Assembly (NCBI GenBank): GCA_026418455.1
Contig: JAOABH010000008.1
Span: 1 to 64,000 of the forward strand
DNA length: 64,000 nt
Origin: Hydrogenothermaceae bacterium
GTDB lineage: Bacteria > Aquificota > Aquificia > Aquificales > Hydrogenothermaceae
Reading direction: 5' to 3'
Part shown: positions 62,836 through 64,000 of the stretch, piece after piece
Layout: every line of letters begins with the position of its first letter
Position numbering within the stretch: the stretch's first letter is position 1
Notes under the pieces: generated by a model
Told to the model about the DNA's origin: nothing
The model's database searches: none
What the model saw: the letters and a program-made list of their open reading frames with translations, nothing else
Translations under genes and position numbers: made by a program

Positions 62836-64000
62836 TTCTTTAGAAACTCCCTATCAACCAATGAAGTTGTGTAACTTCCCTTTAAAAACTCCGGATGTTC
62901 CAAAATCTTTAAATGGAAAGGAATAGTGGTTTTCACTCCTTCAATTATAAACTCTTTTAATGCTCTTTTACCTCTCTCTATAGCTTCTTCTCTTGTTTGA
63001 CCCCACACTATCAACTTTGCTATCAATGAGTCATAGAAAGGTGGGATTGTGTATCCTTGGTATATATGTGTATCTACCCTAACTCCAAATCCACCAGGAA
63101 TATACAGTTTTGTGATAGTTCCGGGAGATGGAGTAAAAGATTCAGGATCTTCTGCATTTATCCTAAACTCTATTGCGTGTCCATTCCATCTTATATCCTG
63201 CTGTTTTATGTTTAATTTCTGTCCATCTGCTATCCTTATCTGCCATGCTACTAAGTCAATACCGGTTATCATCTCGCTTACTGGGTGTTCAACCTGAATT
63301 CTTCCATTCATCTCTATAAAGTAGAAATTCATATCTTTATCAACTATAAACTCAACAGTTCCAGCTCCGGTAAATCCTACATGTTTTGCAAATTTAACTG
63401 CTGCTTCTCCCATCTTCCTTCTAACTTCTTCAGTTATAAAAGGAGAGTGGGCTTCCTCTAAAAGTTTCTGGTGTCTTCTCTGTATGGAACATTCCCTATC
63501 TGATATATAAACAACGTTTCCATACTCATCGGCAAGTATCTGTATCTCTATATGTTTTGGATTTTCTATAAATTTCTCAATATAGACTGTTTTATCACCA
63601 AAGGCAGTTTCCGCTTCTCTCTGGGCTATAGGGAGTAATCTTACAAGCTCCTGCTCATTATTTGCCACTCTCATCCCTCTTCCACCACCTCCGGCAGCTG
63701 CCTTAATCAGGACAGGATAACCTATATTTTGAGCTATCTCTAAAGCATCTTTAATATCTTCAACCGGGGGACTTCCTGGTATTATCGGAACTCCTGCCTC
63801 TTGGGCAGCCCTCCTTGCAGCTGCTTTATCTCCAGTTAAGTTAAGTGTTTTTGAAGATGGTCCGATAAATTTTATATTAGACCTCTCACATATACTTGCA
63901 AAGTTAGGATTTTCCGCTAAAAATCCATATCCGGGATATACAGCATCAGAGTGGGTTAAATCAATGGCTGATAGTATGGCTGGGATATTTAGATAACTCT
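62832..64000 (-). CDS. Biotin carboxylase subunit, 5' end beyond window
   Basis: The ATP-grasp biotin carboxylase of acetyl-CoA, pyruvate or 2-oxoglutarate carboxylase. The track begins at an internal ATG (63674), but the frame stays open to the edge, reading 'PGYGFLAENPNFASIC', 'GPSSKTLNLTGDKAAAR' and the Gly-rich ATP loop 'IKAAAGGGGRGMRV'. 'FIEMNGRIQVEHPVSEMI' near the middle is the signature 2 region. Roughly 80 N-terminal residues are missing. In this lineage such a subunit could belong to pyruvate or 2-oxoglutarate carboxylase of the reductive TCA cycle; the sequence alone does not decide. Confidence 0.93.
   Translation of the reverse strand, partial: SYLNIPAILSAIDLTHSDAVYPGYGFLAENPNFASICERSNIKFIGPSSKTLNLTGDKAAARRAAQEAGVPIIPGSPPVEDIKDALEIAQNIGYPVLIKAAAGGGGRGMRVANNEQELVRLLPIAQREAETAFGDKTVYIEKFIENPKHIEIQILADEYGNVVYISDRECSIQRRHQKLLEEAHSPFITEEVRRKMGEAAVKFAKHVGFTGAGTVEFIVDKDMNFYFIEMNGRIQVEHPVSEMITGIDLVAWQIRIADGQKLNIKQQDIRWNGHAIEFRINAEDPESFTPSPGTITKLYIPGGFGVRVDTHIYQGYTIPPFYDSLIAKLIVWGQTREEAIERGKRALKEFIIEGVKTTIPFHLKILEHPEFLKGSYTTSLVDREFLKK

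Noticed and set aside
1-64000. CRISPR arrays, insertion sequences, prophage, integrases
   Set aside because: No spaced repeats, transposase or phage genes were found on either strand.

Overview
The window is a compact, AT-rich (about one third G+C by eye) bacterial chromosome segment with no mobile elements, CRISPR arrays or phage genes seen. Gene content and style point to the Aquificota, most likely the Hydrogenothermaceae (Sulfurihydrogenibium/Persephonella-like). The clues are the low G+C, heavy use of AGA and ATA codons, a fused NuoCD, Gram-negative envelope genes (lipid A acyltransferase, heptose kinase, CpoB-like lipoprotein), long-form HPF next to rpoN, and dense operons of unrelated housekeeping genes. 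The genus is inferred from style, not from a database match.

Layout. 1-108: 3' part of a 5S rRNA. 271-1509 (+): ispA and queF. 1506-5951 (-): asd, dgt, a membrane glycosyltransferase, hemC. 6022-8405 (+): a small membrane protein, CpoB-like lipoprotein, uppS, cdsA. 8392-15920 (-): DUF2905 protein, queA, a diguanylate cyclase, ispE, tRNA-Gln, prs, a 2-hydroxyacid dehydrogenase, pcrA. 16098-27075 (+): the respiratory complex I operon nuoA-B-CD-H-I-J-K-L-M-N, followed by gmk and rpoZ. 27072-28552 (-): a two-component system. 28611-29692 (+): hemJ and a MazEF toxin-antitoxin pair. 29717-31113 (-): a HAD hydrolase and cmk. 31172-32593 (+): agmatine deiminase and a rhodanese. 32590-33879 (-): hisD. 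33993-36973 (+): nuoE, nuoF, a small protein, nadA. 36959-39676 (-): glnE. 39737-41689 (+): an HtrA-type lipoprotein protease and a sigma-70 factor.

Second half. 41679-46472 (-): DUF2892 protein, sbcD, metF, yjbQ, phhB, ubiD. 46550-50600 (-): hom, a DASS transporter, a NUDIX hydrolase, an LpxL-type acyltransferase. 50706-52323 (-): purN and a NapH-like iron-sulfur membrane protein, each with a terminator. 52436-57993 (+): pyrF, rpoN, hpf, then rplM, rpsI, argC, heptose kinase. 57982-59241 (-): a GGDEF-EAL protein. 59300-61296 (+): purS, purQ, two unknown small genes and a TlpA-like thioredoxin. 61297-64000 (-): a biotin carboxylase cut by the window edge, an MBL hydrolase, nfo and tRNA-Arg.

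How it fits together. The genes describe an autotrophic, respiring, prototrophic Gram-negative cell: complex I, isoprenoid and lipid carriers, haem, Asp-, His- and Arg-family amino acids, purine and pyrimidine steps, NAD and queuosine synthesis, and c-di-GMP signalling. The most unusual features are structural. Convergent genes almost always overlap at their stop codons, three pairs sharing one palindromic TTAA. Both tRNAs sit in direct contact with protein genes. CCGG is far commoner than GGCC. A histidine kinase appears to need a non-canonical start codon. A 48-bp exact in-frame duplication interrupts a diguanylate cyclase. The mazEF promoter carries a perfect palindrome as its spacer. No gene-free stretch exceeds about 165 bases. 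I found no clear wholly new multi-gene system; the best candidates are the small-gene trio after purQ and the small protein after nuoF.
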